From JAJKJG01 sp036386395 (GTDB lineage: Bacteria; Pseudomonadota; Alphaproteobacteria; Rhizobiales; Beijerinckiaceae), in assembly GCA_036386395.1 (NCBI GenBank), contig DASVVU010000042.1, positions 1 through 25,407 of the forward strand: a DNA stretch of 25,407 nucleotides, read 5' to 3'. This document shows positions 15,155 through 22,369 of the stretch, one piece after another. Each line of letters opens with the position of its first letter. The stretch's first letter is position 1. The notes under the pieces were generated by a model that saw only the letters and a program-made list of their open reading frames with translations, searched no databases and was not told where the DNA came from. The translations under genes and the position numbers were made by a program.

Positions 15155-17070
15155 CCCTCGTCCTCCACGTCGCCCTTCGGCCAGAACCAGCCGAGGAGCG
15201 CGACGCCGACCGGGACCGCTCCCCACACCACCGCCCAGGGCGTGAAGATCGAGCCGACGAAGAGGACGGTGAGCGCGACCGAGGCGAGGAACGGCCAGAT
15301 CGACGGCTCGGGCGAGCTCTCCCTCAGCTCGGCGCGGGCGTCGGTCACCGTGGTGACGAGGACCTGTCGGTCGTCGACCGTGAGGCCGCCGACGACGGGC
15401 ATCGCGCCGCGCTCGGCCCACAGGGGCTCGCGGCTCGTGACCAGCGGGATGCGGTCGAAGTTTTGGGGCGGCGGCGGCGAGGCGGTCGCCCATTCCAAGG
15501 TGCCGGCGTCCCACGGGTTGTCGCCGGCGATGGCGCCGCCGCGCACGCTCGAAAAGACGTTCCAGACGAAGAGGAGGAAGCTCAGCGCCAGGATCACGGC
15601 GCCGACGGTGGCGAGGAGGTTGAGGTTCGCCCAGCCCATCTCGGGGCCGTAGGTGTAGACCCGCCGCGGCATGCCCTGGAGGCCGAGGATGTGCATCGGG
15701 AAGAAGGCGAGGTTGAAGCCGACGAAGGCGAGCCAGAAGTTCCAGCGCCCCATCGCCTCGCTCATCATCCGGCCGGTGAGCTTCGGGAACCAGTAGTAGA
15801 CGGCGCCGAGGAGCGGGAAGACGGCGCCGCCGATCAGCACGTAGTGGAAATGGGCGACGACGAAGTAGGTGTCGTGGACCTGGAGGTCGATCGGCACCGA
15901 GGCCAGCATGATGCCGGACAGGCCGCCGATCACGAAGATGAAGAAGAAGCCGAGGACGAACAGGAGCGGCGTGCGGAACACCGGGCGGCCGCCCCAGAGC
16001 GTCGCGATCCAGCAGAAGATCTGCACCCCGTTCGGGATGGCGATCAGCATGCTGTTCGCGGTGAAGAAGCTCATCCCGAGCTGGGGGAGCCCCGTCGCGA
16101 ACATGTGGTGCACCCACAGGCCGAAGGAGAGGAAGCCGATGGCGATGAGCGAGAGCACGAGGGGGATGTAGCCGAAGGCCGGGCGACGGGCGAAGGTCGC
16201 GACGATCATCGAGACCATGCCGGTCGCGGGCAGGAAGATGATGTAGACCTCGGGGTGGCCGAAGAACCAGAACAGGTGCTGGTAGAGGAGCGAATCGCCG
16301 CCCTCGGCGGCGTTGTAGAAGTGCGTGCCGATCAGGCGGTCGAGGATCAGCGTCGTCGAGGCGATGACGATCGCCGGCATCGAGAACACGATGGCAAACG
16401 AGGTCACGAGCATCGCCCACACGAACAGGGGGATGCGGTCGAGCGTCATGCCCGGCGCGCGCTGCTTGAAGGTCGTGACGATGATCTCGACCGCGACGGC
16501 AAGGGCCGAGACCTCCGTGAAGGTGATCATCTGGGCCCACACGTCGGGGCGCTTGCCGACGCCGTACTGCGGACCGGACAGAGGCACGTAGGCGAACCAG
16601 CCGACGTCGGGGCCGACCTTCAGGGCGAAGGCCGTCCAGATGAAGATGCCGCCGAACAGGTAGGTCCAGTAGCTGAAGGCGTTGAGGCGCGGGAAGGCGA
16701 TGTTGCGCGTGCCGACCATCAGGGGCACGAGGTAGACGCCGACCGCCTCCATCACCGGTACGGCGAAGAGGAACATCATCGTCGTGCCGTGCATCGTGAA
16801 GAGCTGGTTGTAGGCGTCGGGCCCGAGGACCTGGTTCCCCGGCCGCGCGAGCTGGATGCGCATCGCCGCGGCGAGCGCGCCGCCGAGCAGGAGGAAGACG
16901 AAGGCGGTGATGAGATAGCGGCGGCCGATGATCTTGTGGTCGACCGTCGAGAGCCGCGCGATCAGGCCCTTGCCCGTGCCCCAGGTGCGGGACAGGCGCG
17001 CGTGGAGCTCGCCGTCGGGGAGCGCGGTGTCGCGCAGGTCGCGGCCGGACGTGACGGCGGCGTCGCTCAT
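15151..17070 (-). CDS. ctaD: Cytochrome c oxidase subunit I (caa3-type, altered proton channels)
   Basis: This 639-residue subunit holds the heme a and heme a3-CuB centres. Metal ligands are all present: His94 (FTMHGTT), the GHPEVY loop with His272 and Tyr276, His321-His322 (LWVHHMF), and His407/His409 (VVAHFHY). Glu274 of the D-channel is kept. However, the entry Asp of the D-channel (Rhodobacter D132) aligns with Asn123 in VGTRNIAFPRLN, and N121 with Val112. The K-channel Lys (K362) aligns with Gln350 in IAIPNGVQIFCW. Spacings E274-Q350 (76) and Q350-H407 (57) equal those in the Rhodobacter enzyme, so the alignment is firm. A roughly 90-residue C-terminal extension has two more hydrophobic segments. 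ATG 17070 overlaps subunit II. Confidence 0.95.
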   Translation of the reverse strand: MSDAAVTSGRDLRDTALPDGELHARLSRTWGTGKGLIARLSTVDHKIIGRRYLITAFVFLLLGGALAAAMRIQLARPGNQVLGPDAYNQLFTMHGTTMMFLFAVPVMEAVGVYLVPLMVGTRNIAFPRLNAFSYWTYLFGGIFIWTAFALKVGPDVGWFAYVPLSGPQYGVGKRPDVWAQMITFTEVSALAVAVEIIVTTFKQRAPGMTLDRIPLFVWAMLVTSFAIVFSMPAIVIASTTLILDRLIGTHFYNAAEGGDSLLYQHLFWFFGHPEVYIIFLPATGMVSMIVATFARRPAFGYIPLVLSLIAIGFLSFGLWVHHMFATGLPQLGMSFFTANSMLIAIPNGVQIFCWIATLWGGRPVFRTPLLFVLGFFFIFVIGGLSGIMLASVPIDLQVHDTYFVVAHFHYVLIGGAVFPLLGAVYYWFPKLTGRMMSEAMGRWNFWLAFVGFNLAFFPMHILGLQGMPRRVYTYGPEMGWANLNLLATVGAVILALSFLLFVWNVFSSVRGGAIAGDNPWDAGTLEWATASPPPPQNFDRIPLVTSREPLWAERGAMPVVGGLTVDDRQVLVTTVTDARAELRESSPEPSIWPFLASVALTVLFVGSIFTPWAVVWGAVPVGVALLGWFWPKGDVEDEG

Positions 17071-18086
17071 TTCAGCCCCTCGAGGTAGGCCGCGATGGCG
17101 TTGATGTCGTCGGGGTCGAGCTTGATCGTCGGCATGTTGACGCCGGGCTTGATGCCGTGCGGGTCGACGATCCAGGCCGCGAGGTTGCCGCGGCTCATGG
17201 GGAGCGTGCTCGCGGCGAGGTGCCGGCGGCTGCCGATATGGGTGAGGTCGGGCGCGACCTTGCCGCCGGCGCCGGTGCCGCGGACCGTGTGGCACATGAC
17301 GCAGGGGCGCGACAGGAACGCCTGCTGGCCGGTGATGCGCTCGGGCTCCGTCGGCGTCTCGGCGGGCGCGATCTGGGCGTCGCGCCAGCGGTTGAAGGCC
17401 CCCTCCTCCTCGGCCACGACGAGGAGGCCCATGCGGGCGTGCTGGAGGCCGCAGAACTCGGCGCACTGACCGCGGTAGAGGCCCGGCCGCTCGGCGACGA
17501 AGCGGATGTCGTTCTCCTGGCCCGGGATCAGGTCCATCTTGCCCATGAGGTTGGGCAGCCAGAACGAGTGGATCACGTCCGCCGAGTTGAGCTTCACCTT
17601 CACCGGCTTGCCGACCGGCACGTGGATCTCGTTCGCGGTCGTGAAGGTGCGGCTCGCGTCCGGCTCCTCGTAGCGGACCTCCCACCACCACTGGTGCCCG
17701 GTGACGCGGACGATCACCGCCTCCTCCTCGACCCGGAAGAGGTTTCTTTGCGACACGTAGCTGAACCCGGTGAGCACCAGCACGGTGACGCCGGTCGCGA
17801 CGGCGAGGCCGGCGACGACGAAATTCTTGCGCCGCTCGCTCCGCGGGTCGACGGCGAGCGGGTCGTCGCGGGGCGGCCCGCGCGGGATCAGCGCCAGCGC
17901 CAGCGCGATCATGACGGCGACGAAGATCGCGGTCAGAACGGCCAGAAACATCCAGAACAGCCAAGCGAGCTCGCGGGCCTGCGGCCCCTGCGGGTCGAGG
18001 GCCGACTGCCAGCCCTGGCAGCCGCCAAGGATCGCGGCGAATGCGAGGACGGCGAGGGCGGCTCTGGCGTGCGGGCGACCCGTCAT
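17067..18086 (-). CDS. ctaC: Cytochrome c oxidase subunit II fused to cytochrome c (CoxM-like)
   Basis: The 339-residue lipoprotein begins with a signal peptide and lipobox (AILGGC, Cys23), followed by two membrane helices (about 40-68 and 90-110). The CuA domain has ADVIHSFWLP (His173) and CAEFCGLQHARM (Cys208, Glu210, Cys212, His216, Met219). The C-terminal 80 residues are a cytochrome c domain with CVMCH (262-266) and axial-type VNMPT (Met318). Fusion of CuA and cytochrome c domains defines a caa3-type oxidase. The W-rich electron entry segment GHQWWWEVRY is also present. GAGG lies 7 bases before ATG 18086, and the preceding cytochrome gene ends 7 bases upstream. Confidence 0.95.
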   Translation of the reverse strand: MTGRPHARAALAVLAFAAILGGCQGWQSALDPQGPQARELAWLFWMFLAVLTAIFVAVMIALALALIPRGPPRDDPLAVDPRSERRKNFVVAGLAVATGVTVLVLTGFSYVSQRNLFRVEEEAVIVRVTGHQWWWEVRYEEPDASRTFTTANEIHVPVGKPVKVKLNSADVIHSFWLPNLMGKMDLIPGQENDIRFVAERPGLYRGQCAEFCGLQHARMGLLVVAEEEGAFNRWRDAQIAPAETPTEPERITGQQAFLSRPCVMCHTVRGTGAGGKVAPDLTHIGSRRHLAASTLPMSRGNLAAWIVDPHGIKPGVNMPTIKLDPDDINAIAAYLEGLK

Positions 18087-18093
18087 GGCCGCC

Positions 18094-18633
18094 TCATTGC
18101 GGCGTGTTCCCGCCGGGGACCGGGGGGAAGGTCGGGGTGCGGTTCTCGGCCGGGTGCGGGTGCATGGTGTCGTTGCGCCCGGGCGCCGCGTCCTTCGGGA
18201 CGTTGCCGCTCATCGAGCGCACGTAGGCCGCGATCTGCCAGATCTGCTCGTCCGGGATCTTGCCGCGGAACGACGGCATGCCGTTCGGCCGGCCCTCGCG
18301 GATGGTGTGGACGATGTTCTCGATCGAGCCGCCGTAGACCCACACGTCGTCCATGAGCGGCGGGCCCGAGCCGCCGCCGCCGTTGGCGTGGCAGCCGACG
18401 CAGTTGAACCACGTGTAGAGGGTCTTCCCCTGGGACAGATGATAGGCGTTGGCCTCGAACTCCTTGCCCTTGCCGCTGATGCTGCTCGTCGGCGTCGAGG
18501 GGCCGGGGAAGAGCGGCACGAGGGCGACCTTCTCGTCGGATTCCGTCGCGGCCGGGTCCGAGCGATAGCTGCGCTCCTCGCGCTGGCAGGCGGCGAGCGC
18601 GAGCGCGGCGAGGAGGATGAGAGCGGCCCTCAT
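18094..18633 (-). CDS. Cytochrome c lipoprotein
   Basis: The 179-residue product begins MRAALILLAALALAAC, a lipoprotein signal peptide with lipid-attachment Cys16. A single cytochrome c domain carries CVGCH (residues 78-82) and GMPSF (axial Met119), with a proline-rich tail. It sits between the PQQ dehydrogenase/XoxJ-like genes and the caa3 oxidase genes. That makes it the natural electron carrier from the dehydrogenase to the oxidase, although another soluble cytochrome (XoxG-like) could do this. ATG 18633 overlaps the previous stop (ATGA). Confidence 0.9.
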   Translation of the reverse strand: MRAALILLAALALAACQREERSYRSDPAATESDEKVALVPLFPGPSTPTSSISGKGKEFEANAYHLSQGKTLYTWFNCVGCHANGGGGSGPPLMDDVWVYGGSIENIVHTIREGRPNGMPSFRGKIPDEQIWQIAAYVRSMSGNVPKDAAPGRNDTMHPHPAENRTPTFPPVPGGNTPQ

Positions 18634-19646
18634 CGCACGGCTCCGAGGCGCACCGGCGGGTCGGCCCGCGGCACGCCGTACTCGGCGAGGATCGCGTCGA
18701 TCTCCGGCTTGCGGCGGGCGATGATCGCGTCGATCTCCTGCCGGAAGGCCTCGTCCTCCCGGCGCACGCCCATGGAGATGTCGAAGGTCATGGGCAGGCG
18801 CGGTCCGTCGACCTGCGGCCGCACGGACGTCACCTTCAGCGGCACGCCCTCGCGCGGCGCGAAATAGCCGGCGAGCGGCCCCCAGACGACCGCGACGTCG
18901 ACCTCGCCCTTCGCCACCGCCTCGACGAGGCGGGCCGGCGGGTTCGGCTGCGCGTAGTCGCCGTAGATGGTGTAGCCGCGCACGGTCTCGACGATGCCGC
19001 GCCGCGACAGCGCGTGCGCCGGCGGTGTGTTGAAGCCGTCGTTGCCGATGAGGTGCACGCCGACCTTCGCCTCCCGCAGGACGGGGTCGTCGAAGGACGC
19101 GACCTGCGGCCCGTCGGCGCGGGTCACGAAGACATAAGAAGAGCGGTAGTAGGGCCGCGTCGTGCGCATCATCTCCATGTTGGCGGGCGTGCCGGCGACG
19201 AGGTCGCACAGGCCCGCCTTCAGGGTGTTGCGCACGAAGCCGCGCCGCTGCGCCCACCAGGTGTAGGAGACGGTCGCGCCGAGGTCCTTCGCGATGAGGT
19301 CGACGATCCTGTTCTCGAAGCCTTCGCGGGCCTCGTTCGAGAACGGCAGGTTGTTCGGGTCGGCGCAGACGCGCAGCTCGCGGGCGGAGGCGGGGGCGGC
19401 GCTGAGTGCAAGAGCAAGGGTGAGCGCGAGGGCGTGAAGTCGAGCCCGAACCGGGACGCGCGTTTCCCCTCCCCCTTGCGGGGAGGGGTAGGGGTGGGGG
19501 TCGCGGGGACGGAGCGCCGTGTAGGGGAGAGAGCGCGTTGCGACGCCGGCGCCTTCTGTCCCGCGACCCCCACCCCGCTCGGCCTTCGGCCGGGTCGGCC
19601 CTCCCCGCAAGGGGGAGGGAAAGGCCTTACGGAAGGCGGAACACAT
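18630..19646 (-). CDS. XoxJ/MxaJ-like periplasmic binding protein of a quinoprotein dehydrogenase
   Basis: Residues 89-339 form a type II periplasmic binding fold (RELRVCADPNNLPFSNEARE start, AGLCDLVAGTPANMEMMRTT, GVHLIGNDGFN, GEVDVAVVWGPLAGYFA). This matches the quinoprotein-dehydrogenase-associated binding proteins (MxaJ/XoxJ) thought to help load or activate the enzyme. The secretion signal (HALALTLALALSAAPASA) starts at residue 71, and no ATG, GTG or TTG exists between it and the palindromic repeat. The ATG at 19646, inside the end of the dehydrogenase gene, has a perfect AAAGGAGG 8 bases upstream. If this start is used, residues about 9-62 are encoded by the repeat. A TTG at 19610 lies within the repeat but lacks support. 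Confidence 0.85.
   Translation of the reverse strand: MCSAFRKAFPSPLRGGPTRPKAERGGGRGTEGAGVATRSLPYTALRPRDPHPYPSPQGGGETRVPVRARLHALALTLALALSAAPASARELRVCADPNNLPFSNEAREGFENRIVDLIAKDLGATVSYTWWAQRRGFVRNTLKAGLCDLVAGTPANMEMMRTTRPYYRSSYVFVTRADGPQVASFDDPVLREAKVGVHLIGNDGFNTPPAHALSRRGIVETVRGYTIYGDYAQPNPPARLVEAVAKGEVDVAVVWGPLAGYFAPREGVPLKVTSVRPQVDGPRLPMTFDISMGVRREDEAFRQEIDAIIARRKPEIDAILAEYGVPRADPPVRLGAVR
19463..19622. repeat. Inverted palindromic repeat inside the 5' end of the XoxJ-like gene
   Basis: Outer arms TTTCCCCTCCCCCTTGCGGG... (19463-19487) and its inverse (19599-19622) differ by one base. Inner arms of 17 bases (GGGGTGGGGGTCGCGGG, 19491-19507; inverse 19560-19576) pair perfectly. The right half carries an extra GGCCTTCGGCC hairpin. 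In the reading frame of the downstream gene the repeat encodes low-complexity Pro/Gly/Arg-rich peptide (FPSPLRGG ... YPSPQGGG) without a stop. It appears related to the short repeat at 2739-2760. Confidence 0.85.
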
Positions 19647-21435
19647 AGAGGGTTCCTCCTTTCGTGGTGGCGTCCTTGAGGTCGCGCATGGCGTTGACGA
19701 AGCCGAGCGCCGCGGTGCCGTCGCGGACGTCGAGGTCGCCGGCGACGACGGCGCCGGACCAGCCGCCGACGCCGGAAAGAATCGCCACGTATTGGCGCCC
19801 GTCGGGGCCGCGGTAGGTGGTCGGCTGGCCGATGATCCCGGAGCCGGTCTTGAACTGCCACAGGAGCTCGCCGGTGCGGGCGTGGACGGCCTTGAACCAG
19901 CCTTCCATGGTTCCGTAGAACACCACGTCGCCGGCAGTCACCACGGCGCCGCTCCACACCGGGAAGTGCTCGTTGAGGGACCAGACGGATTTCCCCGCCT
20001 TCACGTCCCAGGCCTGGAACACGCCCCGGTGCCCGCCCGGCCCCGGCTTGAAGCGCACCTCGGCGCCGACGTACGGCGTGCCGGCGATGTAGTTCGCGGC
20101 GGAGTGCAGGAGGTCCATGCACAGGTTGGCGTGCGGGATGTAGAGGAGTCCGGTCCTCGGCGAATAGGCCGAGGGGTTCCAGTCCTTGGTGCCGGAGGCG
20201 GTCGGGCAGACGTCGCGCACGACCCTGCCCATCTGCGGCGCCTTGTCGGACTTGTACTTCAGGCGCCCGGTCTTCATGTCGACGCCCTCGTGCGCCGTGA
20301 TCGGCCCGTAGGGGTTCGCCGACAGCACCTCGCCGGTCGTGCGGTCGAGGACGTAGAGGAGCCCGTTGCGCTCGGGGCGGACGAGGACCTTCCGGCTCTG
20401 CCCGTTAAAGTCCATGTCGAGAAGGATCTGCTCGTTGATGCCGTCCCAGTCGAAGAGGTCGTGGAAGCTCCACTGGTAGTACCAGCGCGCCTCGCCGGTC
20501 TCGAGGTCGCGTGCGAAGATGCCCGAGGTCCACTTGTTGTCCCCGGGGCGCTGGTCGGAGTTCCAGGGGCCGGGGTTGCCGGTGCCGTAGTAGATCAGGT
20601 TGAGGTCGGGATCGTAGGAGATCCAGCCCCAGACGGTGCCGCCGCCCTGGCGCCAGGCGTCAGGCGGCCACGTCTTGACGCCGAGGTCCGCTCCCTTGTC
20701 CTGGTCGTAGAACGGCTTGAACTTCGGCCCGATCAGCACCTCCTTGTCCGGGCCGGTCGAGTAGGCGGTCCAGACGAGCTTGCCGCTATCGGCGTCGAGA
20801 GCCTTGAGCCAGCCGCGCACGCCGTACTCGCCGCCGGAGTTGCCGACGAGGACGCGGCCCTTGGCGACGAGGGGCGCCATGGTCATGGTCTCGCCGATGT
20901 TGATGTCGGCAACCCTGGTCTTCCACGCCTCCTGCCCGCTCTCGGCGTCGACCGCGACGACGTTGCCATCGAGCGTGTTGTAATAAATCTTGCCGTTGAA
21001 GAAGGTCGGCCCGCGGTTGACCACGTCGCAGCAGGCGACGCCCTGCGCCGCGGCGAGGGGCTTCGGGTTGTACTGCCACTTCAGCGGCGCGCCGGGCTTC
21101 GAAAGGTCGAGGGCGTAGAGGATGTTGGGGTAGGGCGAGAGCACGTACATCGTGCTGCCGACGACGAGGGGCGCAGCCTCCTGGCCGCGGTTCACGCCGG
21201 TCGAGAAGGTGAAGGCGACCTGGAGGTTCTTCACGTTCTCGGCGTTGATCTCGGCGAGCTCGCTGTAGCGGGTCGAGGCGTAGTTCTTCGCCGGCATCGT
21301 CCACTGGCCGTCCTCCGCCGGCGCCGCGGAGGCGGGCGGCGCCGGCATCGGGCCGGACGGAGACGGCTGGGCCTGGGCGGTGAGGGGGGACAGGCTGAAG
21401 AAGAGCGCTACAACAGACTGGAAGACGGTCTTCAT
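19627..21435 (-). CDS. PQQ-dependent alcohol dehydrogenase, lanthanide-type (methanol/ethanol family)
   Basis: A 602-residue periplasmic quinoprotein with signal peptide (about 1-22) and an eight-bladed propeller without a cytochrome domain. It oxidises primary alcohols and passes electrons to cytochrome c. Visible features are GVACCDVVNRG (adjacent Cys135-Cys136, the disulfide over PQQ), NSGGEYGVRGW (Glu203, metal ligand), GTGNPGPWN (Asn287), and HDLFDWDGIN with catalytic Asp329 and Asp331. The second Asp (D-x-D) is the extra ligand found in lanthanide enzymes (XoxF, ExaF, PedH); calcium enzymes such as MxaF have Ala there. Whether it is a methanol (XoxF) or multi-carbon alcohol (ExaF/PedH) enzyme cannot be told by eye. 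It starts a tight run into XoxJ-like, cytochrome and oxidase genes. Confidence 0.93.
   Translation of the reverse strand: MKTVFQSVVALFFSLSPLTAQAQPSPSGPMPAPPASAAPAEDGQWTMPAKNYASTRYSELAEINAENVKNLQVAFTFSTGVNRGQEAAPLVVGSTMYVLSPYPNILYALDLSKPGAPLKWQYNPKPLAAAQGVACCDVVNRGPTFFNGKIYYNTLDGNVVAVDAESGQEAWKTRVADINIGETMTMAPLVAKGRVLVGNSGGEYGVRGWLKALDADSGKLVWTAYSTGPDKEVLIGPKFKPFYDQDKGADLGVKTWPPDAWRQGGGTVWGWISYDPDLNLIYYGTGNPGPWNSDQRPGDNKWTSGIFARDLETGEARWYYQWSFHDLFDWDGINEQILLDMDFNGQSRKVLVRPERNGLLYVLDRTTGEVLSANPYGPITAHEGVDMKTGRLKYKSDKAPQMGRVVRDVCPTASGTKDWNPSAYSPRTGLLYIPHANLCMDLLHSAANYIAGTPYVGAEVRFKPGPGGHRGVFQAWDVKAGKSVWSLNEHFPVWSGAVVTAGDVVFYGTMEGWFKAVHARTGELLWQFKTGSGIIGQPTTYRGPDGRQYVAILSGVGGWSGAVVAGDLDVRDGTAALGFVNAMRDLKDATTKGGTLYVFRLP
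19655..19662 (-). promoter_or_regulatory. Strong Shine-Dalgarno for the XoxJ-like gene, inside the dehydrogenase gene
   Basis: The minus strand reads AAAGGAGG, then AACCCTCT, then ATG (19646). This perfect site lies within the last codons of the PQQ dehydrogenase gene and decides the upstream start for the next gene. Confidence 0.7.
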
Positions 21436-21500
21436 GGCCTGCGCGACCTTCCCGGCTCGCGGCGCCCCGCTCCCGGGGCGTCGTTATGGCTCAGCTTCAC

Positions 21501-21530
21501 GGGAACTCTGGATTCCCAAATTTAGTTCCC
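21501..21530. promoter_or_regulatory. Clustered GGGAA dyads upstream of the PQQ dehydrogenase
   Basis: GGGAACT (21501-21507) pairs with AGTTCCC (21524-21530), and a related GGATTCCC (21510-21517) lies between them. They lie 66-95 bases before the dehydrogenase ATG, in the 130-base gap after the ABC genes, where an operon-internal promoter is expected. No regulator can be named. Confidence 0.35.
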
Positions 21531-21547
21531 AGGGTACGGTTTGCGAC

Positions 21548-21575
21548 AAAGGCCTGAGAGAGCCCTTAGGCCTTT
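21548..21575. other. Hairpin over the permease stop codon
   Basis: AAAGGCCT (21548-21555) and AGGCCTTT (21568-21575) form a perfect 8-bp stem, extendable by CGAC/GTCG with a one-base bulge. It spans the permease TAA. No T-run follows on the minus strand, so it is more likely an mRNA-processing or stability hairpin than an intrinsic terminator. Confidence 0.4.
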
Positions 21576-22369
21576 CGTCGGTGCGCCCAGAGCCCGCGCC
21601 CGGGATCGTAGCCGAGCACGGCCAATGCAAAGAACAGCGCTAAGGTTCCGCCTGTCACGGCGAGGCTCAAGAACTCGAGCCGCAGGTATAGTGCGAACCG
21701 GATCATCTCGACGGCGTGTGTAAACGGGTTGAGACGCGCGACGGTTGCCAGGAGCGGGCTCGCGTCTTCGAGCCGCCATAGGGGATAGAGGGCGGTCGAA
21801 GCGAAGAACATCGGGAAGATGACGAAGTTCATCACGCCGGCGAAGTTCTCGAGCCGGGGCACGAGGGACGAGAGGAGAAGGCCGAAGGCGCCGAGCATGA
21901 GCCCGGCCACGACGAGGGCCGGCAGGACCGCGAGATAGCCGAGCGCGGGCGGGCGCACGTCCCAGAGTCGGGCAAGCAGCAGGAACAGGACGACGAGCGG
22001 GATGACGGCGAGGACGTTGGCGAGGAGGCGCACGCCGAGAAGAAACCAGCGCGGCAGGGGCGCGATCAGGAGGGTGCGCATCGACCCCATCTCGCGGTCG
22101 TAGACCATGGAGAGGGAGGTCTGCAGGCCGTTGAAGAGGAGCATCATGCCGGCCAACCCCGGCACGATGTAGACCTCGTAGAGCACGTAGGTCTGGTAGG
22201 GCGGCGTGATCGAGAGGCCGAGCACGGCCCGAAAGCCCGCCGCGAAGACGGCGAGCCAGATCAGCGGGCGCACGATCGCGGCGGCAAGGCGCCCGTGCTG
22301 CGACAGCGTCCGCAAGGTCTCGCGGCGCAGGATGCCGCCGGCGGCGCGAAGATGGCGGATCGCGGTCAC
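21566..22369 (-). CDS. ABC-2 type permease of the PQQ alcohol dehydrogenase system (PedC-like)
   Basis: The 267-residue membrane protein has six hydrophobic segments in the ABC-2 (NodJ/DrrB) arrangement. The diagnostic loop MVYDREMGSMRTLLIAPLPRWFLLG lies near residues 90-115, and later FVIFPMFFASTALYPLW near 185. ABC-2 permeases are export-type. This gene ends a four-gene set that corresponds to pedA1A2BC of Pseudomonas putida, and to the TIGRFAM 'PQQ-dependent alcohol dehydrogenase system' models as I recall them. In P. putida the set is needed for lanthanide-dependent growth on alcohol. GTG 22369 overlaps the ATPase stop (GTGA). Substrate unknown. Confidence 0.9.
   Translation of the reverse strand: MTAIRHLRAAGGILRRETLRTLSQHGRLAAAIVRPLIWLAVFAAGFRAVLGLSITPPYQTYVLYEVYIVPGLAGMMLLFNGLQTSLSMVYDREMGSMRTLLIAPLPRWFLLGVRLLANVLAVIPLVVLFLLLARLWDVRPPALGYLAVLPALVVAGLMLGAFGLLLSSLVPRLENFAGVMNFVIFPMFFASTALYPLWRLEDASPLLATVARLNPFTHAVEMIRFALYLRLEFLSLAVTGGTLALFFALAVLGYDPGRGLWAHRRKA

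Noticed and set aside
15151..17964. Apparent 937-residue fusion ending in subunit I
   Set aside because: The upstream 300 codons are the shifted frame of the subunit II gene. The true start is ATG 17070, overlapping the subunit II stop as ATGA.
19463..19622. Insertion sequence or CRISPR-like array
   Set aside because: Only one pair of inverted arms is present, with no transposase, no regular spacers and no terminal repeats bounding a gene.
21541..21580. Intrinsic terminator after the ABC permease
   Set aside because: The stem is good, but no T-run follows on the transcribed strand, so I list it only as a hairpin.
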